DNA of 42,343 bases from a virus, in the IMG/VR virus record IMGVR_UViG_3300005264_000038, positions 1 through 42,343 of that record; one strand, written 5' to 3'. Position 1 is the first letter of the stretch. Each line of letters begins with the position of its first letter. A program made the translations under genes and the position numbers. Positions 14,296 to 21,480 of this stretch are shown piece by piece. The notes below the pieces were generated by a model, which saw only the letters and a program-made list of their open reading frames with translations, searched no databases and was not told the DNA's origin.

Positions 14296-14703
14296 ATGGC
14301 AACAGAAAAACAAAATAAACATTACGCAAAATGTATGAATAGTTTAAAAAAACTATTCGAATATTTACCAGACAAAAACGAAGATGATAAAATACCTTCG
14401 GATAAATTAATTGGGTATTTAGATAAAACAGGGGTTTTAATGATTATCCCTAAAACCTATTTCTTAAAAACGAAATTATTACAAGATTTTCAAATGACTG
14501 AAAGTAAAATGCCAGATTTAAAATTTAATGGGAACGCAGGCGGTATTTATCAAATTAGTTTTTTAAATATGATAATGCCATTATTAAAAAACACATCATC
14601 AGAAGCGTTTAGAATTTCTTGTTGTGAAGAATACCCAATGATCTTGGAAGTTGCAGAAGTAAAAATAATAATAGCACCGTATAATAATAAGGACTGGGAA
14701 TAA
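14296..14703 (+). CDS. Half-length PCNA-like sliding clamp candidate
   Basis: 135 residues. The last 60 resemble the C-terminal half of PCNA: GIYQISFLNMIMPLL (strand-helix), SEAFRISCCEEYPMILEV (strands with the typical YPxxLE element) and KIIIAPY at the end, like the YLLAP tail of archaeal PCNA. The first 75 residues (HYAKCMNSLKKLFEYLPD, GVLMIIPKTYFLKT) could form the preceding half of one clamp domain. Normal PCNA has two such domains (about 245 residues), so this is either a single-domain clamp that would need six copies for a ring or a truncated accessory. It sits two genes upstream of PolB, the expected partner. Confidence 0.5.
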   Translation: MATEKQNKHYAKCMNSLKKLFEYLPDKNEDDKIPSDKLIGYLDKTGVLMIIPKTYFLKTKLLQDFQMTESKMPDLKFNGNAGGIYQISFLNMIMPLLKNTSSEAFRISCCEEYPMILEVAEVKIIIAPYNNKDWE

Positions 14704-14897
14704 TGCAACAATATAAAGCAATAAGGAAAGATAATAATAAAGAAATAAAAGGATATTTCTGGAAATCTCCGAAATCAGAATATAATGCAAGTTTTATAAT
14801 TGAAACATATATTTCTGGACCACCATCACGTGGATGTAATGCAAAAATGGCAACACGAAGCGTTGAAATTTTACCAGAAACAATTAAAGAAATATAG
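14703..14897 (+). CDS. Small protein, faintly YopX-like (64 aa)
   Basis: The start overlaps the clamp stop (TAATG). The sequence begins YKAIRKDNNKEIKGYFW and ends SVEILPETIKEI, an arrangement reminiscent of phage YopX-family proteins (N-terminal 'KFRAW..' strand, C-terminal 'V.P.TV'), but the match is weak and the glycine-rich core is missing. Its function is unknown. It is co-translated with the clamp-like gene and PolB. Confidence 0.5.
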   Translation: MQQYKAIRKDNNKEIKGYFWKSPKSEYNASFIIETYISGPPSRGCNAKMATRSVEILPETIKEI

Positions 14898-14910
14898 GTG
14901 ATACGAGAAA

Positions 14911-16884
14911 ATGATTAATTTAGAAAATATAAAAAAAAGTTGTTTGGTTGTAGACATTGAAACTTCTGCTCAATATCCAGACGGTGAAGTAATTAATATA
15001 TCAACCCACTTTGAAGACTACGTTAAATATGCAAGGGTTAAATGGCTTGGGATGTATTCGTACAAATTCGATGAATATACAGAAGTTAATATATTAACAA
15101 CCGATAAAGATGTAATAAAAGAATATATTGAAAAACATAATATTCTTATCGGATTTAATTCTGAGGAGTTCGATATTCCTATTATGTATAACAATGGTTT
15201 AATGCCACAAAAATTATTGATGCAAGTTGATTGCTTGGTCACTCTTGGAGATCGGACTTTCACTCGGCACGATGGTTTACCGTTTAAAGCTCGTGGCCAA
15301 TTAATGGGTTACAAATTTAAATCTAATTCTTTAAAAAATATTGCAATAGGAATGGAACTTGAAACCTTGAAAGGCGATATTGATTATATGATATTTCTAA
15401 AAAATATTTGGAACGAGGAAGAAACCCAAGAAATTAAAAAATATTTAAGGGGCGATGTTGCAGCTACTAAACAAATGTTCGATAAATTATGGGATTTCTG
15501 GCTGCCATTCGCTGATTATATTGACGATGCCAGTGTTAAAAAATTAATCTGGATTAAAAGTAGTGTTGCATCATTAACTTATACAGCAGCGTGTCACACT
15601 TTGGGAGTTGAACCAACTTATGGTGAGAAATCCAATAAACCACAAGAACAAATGGGTGGGAGAGTATTGCAACCGAAATATGAAGAAGCCAGAAAAGTTT
15701 GGTATGTAGATTTCGCTTCATTGTATCCACATATTTATGCTATGTTTAATTTGTTCGCTGAGTTAGATAATGATGGTGTAAATGGTTGTGCTGAATTAGA
15801 CAGACCAATTTTTCATGGTAACGAATTATTCAAAGTAAAAGGTCATTACGATATTTCAGGGCAACACCCTTTATCAAAAGATGTAGCGGATAAAATTAAA
15901 ACTAGAATTCAATTAAGAAAAGAAGACCCTAAAAACCCTCTTATTTATATGTATAAAATCTTTTTAAATAGTTTATATGGTGCTCAAAGAAGCGAGATAT
16001 TTGAGCAAATACACACACCAAACGGTGGTTGGGATTGTTGTTGGTTGGGGCAACAAATTAACAAATATACCGAAGATAGAATGAAAGATTTCGGTTTTGA
16101 AACTATTGCAGGTGATACTGATTCGATTTTTGTTGTATATAAAGGAACAAGACAAGTATTAACACAGTTTGGATATGAAGAAGAAAATTTAGTTAAACAT
16201 TGTCTTAAAACTATTGTTGATGAGATTAAAGCAAATGTTCCTTTCCCATGTGAAACTTTCGATATTGATATTGAACAATATATCGAGTATGCTATGTGGC
16301 CGCATGATATGCAACCAATTCAAGGTGAGGACGGAAAGAATTTAAAAAACGAAAAAGGGCGATTAATAAAAAAGTTACAAGGTAAGAAAAAGAATTATGT
16401 TTATATCTATACGAAAGATAATAAACCGAAATTAAAAATAATGGGATTACCGATTAAAAAAGATAATTCGACAGTTCTTGCTCCAAGAATTTTAAAAGAA
16501 GTTTTAGAACCGTTATTTTTAAAAAATATGTCTGCGAAAATTTCAGAGGAAGAAATGAATAATATAATGCACGAATATTTAAACAAACCTGATGCCATGA
16601 AAGGATTTATAAGAGAGTTTAAAGTCAAACCTGATGATTCGTATAAACCTAATAAAGACGGAACACCTTCAAACAATATATACGCCCAGATCAGTCGATG
16701 CTATTTTGGCGGTCAGGCAGGTGTTATCGGATTGATTAAAAATAAAAAAATAGGTAATACAGGGAAGACTTCGAAATATTGTACTTGGGAAGAAGCAATC
16801 GAAGAATGTTTAAGGATTGAAGATGTTGATTTAGTGAAATTTAAAAATGAATTAAAACCGTTTATTAAAAATGAGGTGGTATAA
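14911..16884 (+). CDS. polB: Family B DNA polymerase with 3'-5' exonuclease
   Basis: 657 residues, compact for the family. Exonuclease motifs: Exo I VVDIET (D15, E17), Exo II GFNSEEFD (N83, D88), Exo III YLRGD (178-182). Polymerase motifs: region II VDFASLYPHIY (D267), region III YKIFLNSLYG (K349, N353, Y356), region I AGDTDSIF (D402, D404). A Lys-rich palm/thumb stretch LKIMGLPIKKDNS follows at about 480-500. All catalytic residues are present, so it should be an active proofreading replicase. A thumb shorter than in cellular enzymes would make a clamp partner useful. AGGTGAT lies ahead of the start. Confidence 0.93.
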   Translation: MINLENIKKSCLVVDIETSAQYPDGEVINISTHFEDYVKYARVKWLGMYSYKFDEYTEVNILTTDKDVIKEYIEKHNILIGFNSEEFDIPIMYNNGLMPQKLLMQVDCLVTLGDRTFTRHDGLPFKARGQLMGYKFKSNSLKNIAIGMELETLKGDIDYMIFLKNIWNEEETQEIKKYLRGDVAATKQMFDKLWDFWLPFADYIDDASVKKLIWIKSSVASLTYTAACHTLGVEPTYGEKSNKPQEQMGGRVLQPKYEEARKVWYVDFASLYPHIYAMFNLFAELDNDGVNGCAELDRPIFHGNELFKVKGHYDISGQHPLSKDVADKIKTRIQLRKEDPKNPLIYMYKIFLNSLYGAQRSEIFEQIHTPNGGWDCCWLGQQINKYTEDRMKDFGFETIAGDTDSIFVVYKGTRQVLTQFGYEEENLVKHCLKTIVDEIKANVPFPCETFDIDIEQYIEYAMWPHDMQPIQGEDGKNLKNEKGRLIKKLQGKKKNYVYIYTKDNKPKLKIMGLPIKKDNSTVLAPRILKEVLEPLFLKNMSAKISEEEMNNIMHEYLNKPDAMKGFIREFKVKPDDSYKPNKDGTPSNNIYAQISRCYFGGQAGVIGLIKNKKIGNTGKTSKYCTWEEAIEECLRIEDVDLVKFKNELKPFIKNEVV

Positions 16885-16886
16885 AA

Positions 16887-17147
16887 ATGAATGAAAAAAA
16901 GAAAATCACAAAAGGATGGGGCATTGCAAGTTTAGTTTTAGGAATATTAGGATTGCTTGGAATGTTATTGCCATATATCGCTATTGTTTTCTCAATATTA
17001 GCGGTTGTCTTTTTTGGGATTCAAAAAAGATATAAACCAACTGGCTGTGGAACTGCAGGTTTAATAATTGGAATTATAGGAATAGTTGCAAATTGTATAA
17101 TATTATTATTTATGATTATAGTAATATTTGCCGCAGGTATGATTTAA
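16887..17147 (+). CDS. DUF4190-like membrane protein
   Basis: 86 residues. A short basic N-terminus (NEKKKITKGWGIAS) precedes two hydrophobic hairpins (about 12-46 and 56-84) rich in Gly, Leu and Ile, separated by QKRYKPTGCGTAG. The opening GWGIASLVLGILGLLG followed by GTAGLIIGIIGIV is the pattern of the DUF4190 family found widely in bacteria and archaea. It is inserted between polymerase and ligase and overlaps the ligase start (TAATG). Its role in a virus is unknown; acquisition from a host is plausible. Confidence 0.65.
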   Translation: MNEKKKITKGWGIASLVLGILGLLGMLLPYIAIVFSILAVVFFGIQKRYKPTGCGTAGLIIGIIGIVANCIILLFMIIVIFAAGMI

Positions 17148-18118
17148 TGAAATCTTTTAAACCGATGTTGGCAATAGATGCTTCAAAAACTTTGGATAAT
17201 ATAAGTTATCCAAAGTTTGCATCAAAAAAACTGGATGGTATCCGGTGCATATTTCATCCGACTTTAGGAATGGTTTCTAGAAGTTTGAAACAAATTCAAA
17301 ATCAACAACTACAAAAAAAGTTTGAAAAGTTAAAAAAATTTTCAGTTGATCATAATATAATAATAGATGGTGAATTATACGATCATGGTTTAACTTTCCA
17401 AGAAATAAGCCGGGCTGTAATGACTTATAACTTTGAAGATATTAGAACGGTAAAAAATATTGCGAAAGAATTAAAGGTTTCTGATGAAGATGTAAAAGAA
17501 TATTTAAAGGATTTACATAGAAATTTAAAATTTCATATCTTCGATGTTGACTCTGGGATTGATTTGTATTATAAAGATAAAACCCCGATATTAAAAAAAA
17601 TAATCGAACTTGATAATGTTGTTGAAGTAAAAAATATTACAGTTGAATCTGCTTTAACAGTGAACGAAATTTTTTTGGATGCATTAGATGATGGGTATGA
17701 AGGTATAATGTTGAGAGATCCATGTTCAAAATATAAATATGGAAGATCAACATTAAAACAAGAATGGTTATTAAAAGTAAAACCTTTTGAAACTTTCGAC
17801 TCAAAAATTATAGCGGTTAAACAAGCAACTAAAGTTAATCCAAACGCTGATAAAAAAATAAATAAACTAGGGCGAAGTGTTACCAGTCGAAAAAAAGACG
17901 ATAGAATCGAAATCGAGAAAGCCGCAGCTTTCGTTGTTAAATATAAATCTCATTTATTAAAGGTTTCAATTGCTTTACCTGATAAAGAAAAAGAAAAGAT
18001 CTGGAAAAATAAAGATTCTTATATTGATAAGATGATAGAATATAAAGGTTTAATGATTGGATCAAAAAATGTTCCCAGGCATCCTGTGTTCGTCAGGTTT
18101 CGAGACGATAGAAATTGA
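17147..18118 (+). CDS. lig: ATP-dependent DNA ligase
   Basis: 323 residues. The nucleotidyltransferase motif I ASKKLDGIR gives the adenylated lysine K28 and R33. Motif III IDGELYDHG is at about 71-79, motif IV GYEGIMLRDP is in the middle, and motif V LLKVKPFETF follows. A short C-terminal part, with a basic loop RSVTSRKKDD and the strand FVVKYKSHLLKVS, is the OB-fold. This is the minimal viral-type ligase. It seals nicks during replication and recombination. The start is ATG 17147, overlapping the previous stop; an in-frame extension upstream would need TTG. Confidence 0.9.
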   Translation: MKSFKPMLAIDASKTLDNISYPKFASKKLDGIRCIFHPTLGMVSRSLKQIQNQQLQKKFEKLKKFSVDHNIIIDGELYDHGLTFQEISRAVMTYNFEDIRTVKNIAKELKVSDEDVKEYLKDLHRNLKFHIFDVDSGIDLYYKDKTPILKKIIELDNVVEVKNITVESALTVNEIFLDALDDGYEGIMLRDPCSKYKYGRSTLKQEWLLKVKPFETFDSKIIAVKQATKVNPNADKKINKLGRSVTSRKKDDRIEIEKAAAFVVKYKSHLLKVSIALPDKEKEKIWKNKDSYIDKMIEYKGLMIGSKNVPRHPVFVRFRDDRN

Positions 18119-18297
18119 TTAAATGCAAATGTGGAGCAATTAAATTTTTTATTTCCGATAAAGAATGGGAAACAGACCAACAGTATTTGGTCTGTGATAA
18201 TTGCGGAAAGGTTTTTACTTTACATTTACATGATTACTGGCTGAATCGTGGTTATACACATAAAGAAATTAATAAAAAGAGGGTTGTATTAAAATGA
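18115..18297 (+). CDS. Zinc-ribbon protein (60 aa), TTG start
   Basis: Two CxC/CxxC knuckles, KCKCG near the start and CDNCG at about 27-31, form a zinc ribbon, followed by a short helix (HDYWLNRGYTHKEINKK). There is no in-frame ATG. TTG at 18115 overlaps the ligase stop as TTGA, mirroring the ATGA overlaps of its neighbours, so a TTG start is likely. It may be a small transcription or replication factor. Overlaps with both neighbours indicate co-translation. Confidence 0.6.
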   Translation: MIKCKCGAIKFFISDKEWETDQQYLVCDNCGKVFTLHLHDYWLNRGYTHKEINKKRVVLK

Positions 18298-18695
18298 TGT
18301 GGGAAAATGTTCCGGAAAGTATTTCTGAGTTTACTGGGTTTGTATATATTATTATTAATAAGGTAAACCAAAAATATTACATCGGGCAAAAGAAATATTG
18401 GTTTAAGAAGAAATTAAAGCCGTTGAAGGGTAAAAAACAAAACAGGCATAAAGTGGTTGAGTCTGATTGGAAGACTTACTACGGGAGCAGTATCGACCTT
18501 CAAAACGATGTTAAACAATATACACAAAAAAACTTCAACCGGAAAATTTTATTGAATTGTAAAACAAAGGCGTGGATGAATTACTTTGAGGCAAAATTAC
18601 AATTTGATTACAATGTTTTATACGATTCAAATTCATATAACGGCATAATTAATTGCAGAATCGGCAAAAATCAACTGAATTTCAAGAAATTATAG
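18294..18695 (+). CDS. GIY-YIG family endonuclease
   Basis: 133 residues. FTGFVYIIINKVNQKYYIGQ contains the paired VYI...YIG strands of the GIY-YIG nuclease fold. DWKTYYGSS and the conserved Asn/Lys-rich helix NDVKQYTQKNFNRKILLN follow, with a Glu (NYFEAKLQFD) near the expected metal-binding position. Similar small GIY-YIG proteins occur in many phages, some as homing endonucleases. No separate DNA-binding domain is visible. It closes the polymerase-ligase operon; its stop TAG lies within the next promoter. Confidence 0.75.
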   Translation: MMWENVPESISEFTGFVYIIINKVNQKYYIGQKKYWFKKKLKPLKGKKQNRHKVVESDWKTYYGSSIDLQNDVKQYTQKNFNRKILLNCKTKAWMNYFEAKLQFDYNVLYDSNSYNGIINCRIGKNQLNFKKL

Positions 18696-18727
18696 AAACA
18701 TTTATATATAACCTATATATACTATAT
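18692..18727 (+). promoter_or_regulatory. Early promoter, duplicate of 10781-10816
   Basis: Identical over 36 bp to the promoter at 10781, followed by AAGGTGAT and ATG 18744. It drives a cluster of three very small genes. Confidence 0.7.
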
Positions 18728-18743
18728 ATTAAGGTGATATGAA

Positions 18744-18854
18744 ATGAAAACAATAATAACATATGATATAAATTATAGGGATGAAAGATACCCTACAAAA
18801 GATATAGACAACGACTTAGAAATGGAATACCAGATGGAAAGGTGGTACAAATGA
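18744..18854 (+). CDS. Tiny hypothetical protein (36 aa)
   Basis: ATG 18744 lies four bases after the AAGGTGATATG block and behind its own early promoter. The product (begins MKTIITYDINYRDE, ends MERWYK) is short, acidic and Tyr-rich. TGA overlaps the next ATG. It may be a peptide inhibitor or a leader; nothing is recognised. Confidence 0.5.
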   Translation: MKTIITYDINYRDERYPTKDIDNDLEMEYQMERWYK

Positions 18855-18988
18855 ATTACCCATACTATGATGAAACATTGGAGGCTACAATTAGCCTTTG
18901 TCCAAATTGTAAAACAGAATTCTCATGCGATTGTGAATTCTGTACAGAATCTTGTAACAAAGAATATAAAACTTTAGAGGGTTTTTAA
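18851..18988 (+). CDS. Tiny cysteine-rich zinc-binding protein (45 aa)
   Basis: Six cysteines in the pattern C-PN-C-x6-C-D-C-EF-C-TES-C within 20 residues. CPNC and CEFC with close spacing suggest a zinc knuckle or ribbon. The gene overlaps its upstream neighbour by four bases and shares its promoter. Small zinc proteins of this type in archaeal viruses often bind nucleic acid, but no family match is claimed. Confidence 0.55.
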   Translation: MNYPYYDETLEATISLCPNCKTEFSCDCEFCTESCNKEYKTLEGF

Positions 18989-18989
18989 A

Positions 18990-19118
18990 ATGAAACCTAA
19001 CCAATTAAACATGGGATTAACTCATAAAGGATGGCAAGAATTCGAAGAACTGTTGGCAAGGGCTAACAGGGAACAATTGAAAAAGATGCAAGAAAAGTTA
19101 AATAAAAAAATTATTTAA
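18990..19118 (+). CDS. Small basic helical protein (42 aa)
   Basis: ATG 18990 lies one base after the zinc-protein stop. The protein is mostly helix (GWQEFEELLARANREQLKKM) with a basic tail. It is the last rightward gene and its final codons overlap the end of the converging late operon by four bases, so the two opposing transcripts meet here without a spacer. Confidence 0.5.
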   Translation: MKPNQLNMGLTHKGWQEFEELLARANREQLKKMQEKLNKKII

Positions 19119-19393
19119 CTTTTTAAAATATCGAAAAACCCTTGGTTAGAAATTAAATAACCATATTGGGCTTTTTTATATTTTATTGCTCTTTCTAATT
19201 GATCATGGGCTTTATTATAATTTCTTGAAGTGTAATTACATTTAATTTCGTAATAAATATTATTACATAATAAATCCATTTCTCCGAAATCGTATTCTTT
19301 ATGGGTTTCTACTTCTAACCCTTGACTTATTAATAATTCTTTGCAAATATCAACCAATGTATCGTGTTTTTTCAAAGAACCATCTCCCTTCAT
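19115..19393 (-). CDS. PD-(D/E)XK nuclease, Holliday-resolvase/VRR-like
   Basis: 92 residues. The nuclease core reads HKEYDFGEMDLLCNNIYYEIKCNY, with D in GEMDLL and E-I-K as the E-x-K half of the motif. The upstream helix (HDTLVDICKELLISQG) and downstream Lys-rich helix (DQLERAIKYKKAQYG) complete a minimal fold. I use ATG 19393, which overlaps the preceding stop as ATGA; an upstream start would be TTG. It is the last gene of the late block. Resolution of branched DNA before packaging or degradation of host DNA are both possible. Confidence 0.75.
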   Translation of the reverse strand: MKGDGSLKKHDTLVDICKELLISQGLEVETHKEYDFGEMDLLCNNIYYEIKCNYTSRNYNKAHDQLERAIKYKKAQYGYLISNQGFFDILKS

Positions 19394-19608
19394 TGTCCTT
19401 GTAATAATTTCCAAAGGGCGTTTATTCCTATTGAACTAATCACAACGATAATCGGTTTAAATTCTCCCCAATTTATTAAAGGTATAATATCAGTTACATA
19501 AGTTAATAATGCTCCTGCTGATGCAATCCCTGCCCCTTTTAAGATTTTAATAATATCTTCTTTATTAAATTCGTATTGACGACTTGGGTGTAATATTTTT
19601 ATAGTCAT
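19390..19608 (-). CDS. Holin candidate (two-helix membrane protein)
   Basis: 72 residues. A basic N-terminal part (HPSRQYEFNKEDIIK) precedes two hydrophobic segments (about 21-45, GAGIASAGALLTYVTDIIPL, and 50-68, FKPIIVVISSIGINALWKLL). Size, two membrane helices and position at the end of the tail genes directly after a peptidase-like gene are what one expects of a holin. GAGGAT lies just upstream of the start. The call rests on topology and context, not on a sequence family. Confidence 0.55.
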   Translation of the reverse strand: MTIKILHPSRQYEFNKEDIIKILKGAGIASAGALLTYVTDIIPLINWGEFKPIIVVISSIGINALWKLLQGQ

Positions 19609-19609
19609 T

Positions 19610-20047
19610 TTATATCCTCACATAATATGGCTTCCAGTTTAACACTTTTTTATTTGTTAATTTATAAATTTCTCCGGTTTGCGGTTCAATATATGCCCAG
19701 TTAAATTTTTTATTTGCATAATACACATAAAAGTTTAATGCGTGGGCTGTAGTTTTTGAAGTTTTAACCCAGATTGTGCCAATTGCTTGGGTTGGGTAAA
19801 TCCATTTACAAATTCCCATGAATAAATCCGAGAAATTATCACAATCCCTTCTTTTTGTCCATTTAACAACTTTAAAAATCCAGTAAGACAAAGATCTTTT
19901 AATTGATTTTGTGGTTGTAGTGTTATATTGTGCATCCCCAGCGAAGAAATCTACATTTTTTGGAAACATATTTTTTATTTTCTGTCTGCCAATTACCGGC
20001 ATCGTTTCTAACTTAAAAAAATTTTTAATTTTGGTTATGATTTTCAT
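19610..20047 (-). CDS. Cysteine-peptidase/transglutaminase-like protein (endolysin candidate)
   Basis: 145 residues. RRDCDNFSDLFMGI supplies a Cys at the start of a helix, TAHALNFYVYY a His at the start of a strand, and WAYIEPQTGEI an acidic/Gln element. The order C-H-E/N with these contexts matches the papain/transglutaminase-like fold seen in many phage proteins that end in EPQ. With a holin candidate immediately downstream, a lysin acting on the host envelope is plausible. Archaeal endopeptidases of methanogen viruses also use a Cys-His-Asp triad, but no wall-binding repeat is present. It could alternatively be a virion protease. Confidence 0.6.
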   Translation of the reverse strand: MKIITKIKNFFKLETMPVIGRQKIKNMFPKNVDFFAGDAQYNTTTTKSIKRSLSYWIFKVVKWTKRRDCDNFSDLFMGICKWIYPTQAIGTIWVKTSKTTAHALNFYVYYANKKFNWAYIEPQTGEIYKLTNKKVLNWKPYYVRI

Positions 20048-20048
20048 T

Positions 20049-20546
20049 TTAATAGTATGTTATATCTCCTAATCTTGGATTTCGACCATCGGATAAATCA
20101 ATTGTTAAATCGTAACTGATTCCAATAGAACCAGTTCCACCATCAACTAAACCTTGAATCTCCACTTTATCTATTCGTTTTGATGATGAATAACTTCCTT
20201 TTCTTATGAGTAATTGACTAACACTTGTATTAGTAAAAAGTGTTAATGTATCAGTTGAGGCATCATCAAAAGTTATTAATAATTGAGCTGCACCATTTGC
20301 AGAAGATGAAGTGAAAAAATATATATTATAAGTAAAATTATAAGCAAACAAAGCTGAATCAGCTGAAATATCAGATTCAAACATTGTTGTGTAACTCGCT
20401 GTTGTTGCAGCTATGGTACTGTCTAGTGCTTCCAAATATACTTTTTTATTTACTACTGCGTCGAATGTGTCGTTTAAATCTGTATGTGAAAGAACTTCAC
20501 CGTTAGTCCAATCAGTTCCTCCTAAATCTGTGTTTTTTATTGCCAT
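20049..20546 (-). CDS. Distal tail/fibre-associated structural protein (165 aa)
   Basis: The N-terminus NTDLGGTDWTNGEVLSHTDL followed by NDTFD is a module I associate with the attachment end of phage tail or fibre proteins. The rest is beta-rich and Ser/Thr-rich (TLTLFTNTSVSQLLIRKGSY, GSIGISYDLTIDLSDG). There is no enzymatic motif. It is last of the tail genes before the lysis pair, consistent with a tail-tip component or receptor-binding accessory. Confidence 0.6.
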   Translation of the reverse strand: MAIKNTDLGGTDWTNGEVLSHTDLNDTFDAVVNKKVYLEALDSTIAATTASYTTMFESDISADSALFAYNFTYNIYFFTSSSANGAAQLLITFDDASTDTLTLFTNTSVSQLLIRKGSYSSSKRIDKVEIQGLVDGGTGSIGISYDLTIDLSDGRNPRLGDITYY

Positions 20547-20549
20547 ATT

Positions 20550-21479
20550 TTATAAAAATCTATCAACAGCAACAAATGCAAATTCGTCTGTCCTGCTTTT
20601 CGATTCTCCTCCTGTTGTATCTTCACTCATTATTAAAGGGGTTGTATCTTCATTGAAAGTCCCATGTCCGTCAATATTAAATCCGTTTGCTTGGGTTGCT
20701 GTTAGTACCCCTCTTGTTGTCATACTTAATGCGTTTAAATCTATTGCTGGGTATCCTGATTCTAAATTTTTAACTGTGTCGGATGCTTCCCATTGTCGTA
20801 ATAAATCAAAAATTATATCTCCTGCAATAAACGTACTACTTGCAGAACCTGTTACTATTTGAATTCTAAACCATAATAACGTACCGGATGGTGATCCCAT
20901 TTTTGGCATTGTTGAAACAATGCCAGAATCAGTTATAAATTGCCATCCAATGATTAAATTATTAGTATGAATAGATATATAATAATAATTTGCAGAATTA
21001 TTACCCATGAAAATTGTAACAGCGTTTGCTGATGAATTTACAACTTTATCCAAAGTTGTCTGGTCTTTAATGTAAAGCCATAACCCAACGTATTTTGTTG
21101 AATCAATACCATTTCCAGCAGAAGATAAATCAGCAATTTCCCATACTTTTTGACCGTATGAACCATTAGCGATTAAATTTTGAGCGGTGTCGTCTGTGTT
21201 TCCTGCTCCTTCTTTATATGTTGTAGTGTTCGCTGTTGAATTATCACCACCACCTGACCCAATCATTGTATTACTGCCGTCATCATTAGTAGTTCCGTCA
21301 GAAATAGGAATAACTGAATCTAAATCAGTTTTTGAAATTGTAGGAGTTCCGTTATTAATACCAACTTTAAATTGACTTGGTGGTAAATACTGAGTAGCAC
21401 TTAAACTTCCGGTTGCTGTGAATCCTCTATATAATAATGATTTCTTTTGATTAGTTTTCGTTGTAGATCCGCTTGCCAT
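20550..21479 (-). CDS. Tail fibre-like structural protein (309 aa)
   Basis: Ser/Thr/Gly/Asn-rich with many beta strands: a flexible N-terminus (ASGSTTKTNQKKSL), a Gly-rich linker (SGGGDNSTANTT, about 74-85) and a central domain from about 105 to 215 (YVGLWLYIKDQTTL, NYYYISIHTNNLIIGWQFIT). That domain has the look of a jelly-roll/lectin with the aromatic strand typical of carbohydrate-binding folds. It follows the tail hub gene by one base, so it is likely attached to the tail tip. No catalytic motif is seen. Confidence 0.65.
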   Translation of the reverse strand: MASGSTTKTNQKKSLLYRGFTATGSLSATQYLPPSQFKVGINNGTPTISKTDLDSVIPISDGTTNDDGSNTMIGSGGGDNSTANTTTYKEGAGNTDDTAQNLIANGSYGQKVWEIADLSSAGNGIDSTKYVGLWLYIKDQTTLDKVVNSSANAVTIFMGNNSANYYYISIHTNNLIIGWQFITDSGIVSTMPKMGSPSGTLLWFRIQIVTGSASSTFIAGDIIFDLLRQWEASDTVKNLESGYPAIDLNALSMTTRGVLTATQANGFNIDGHGTFNEDTTPLIMSEDTTGGESKSRTDEFAFVAVDRFL

Positions 21480-21480
21480 T

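Noticed and set aside
17093-17146. Longer ligase starting inside the membrane-protein gene
   Set aside because: The extension begins with TTG and overlaps a confident gene; ATG 17147 overlaps its stop as TAATG and starts just before the ligase motifs.
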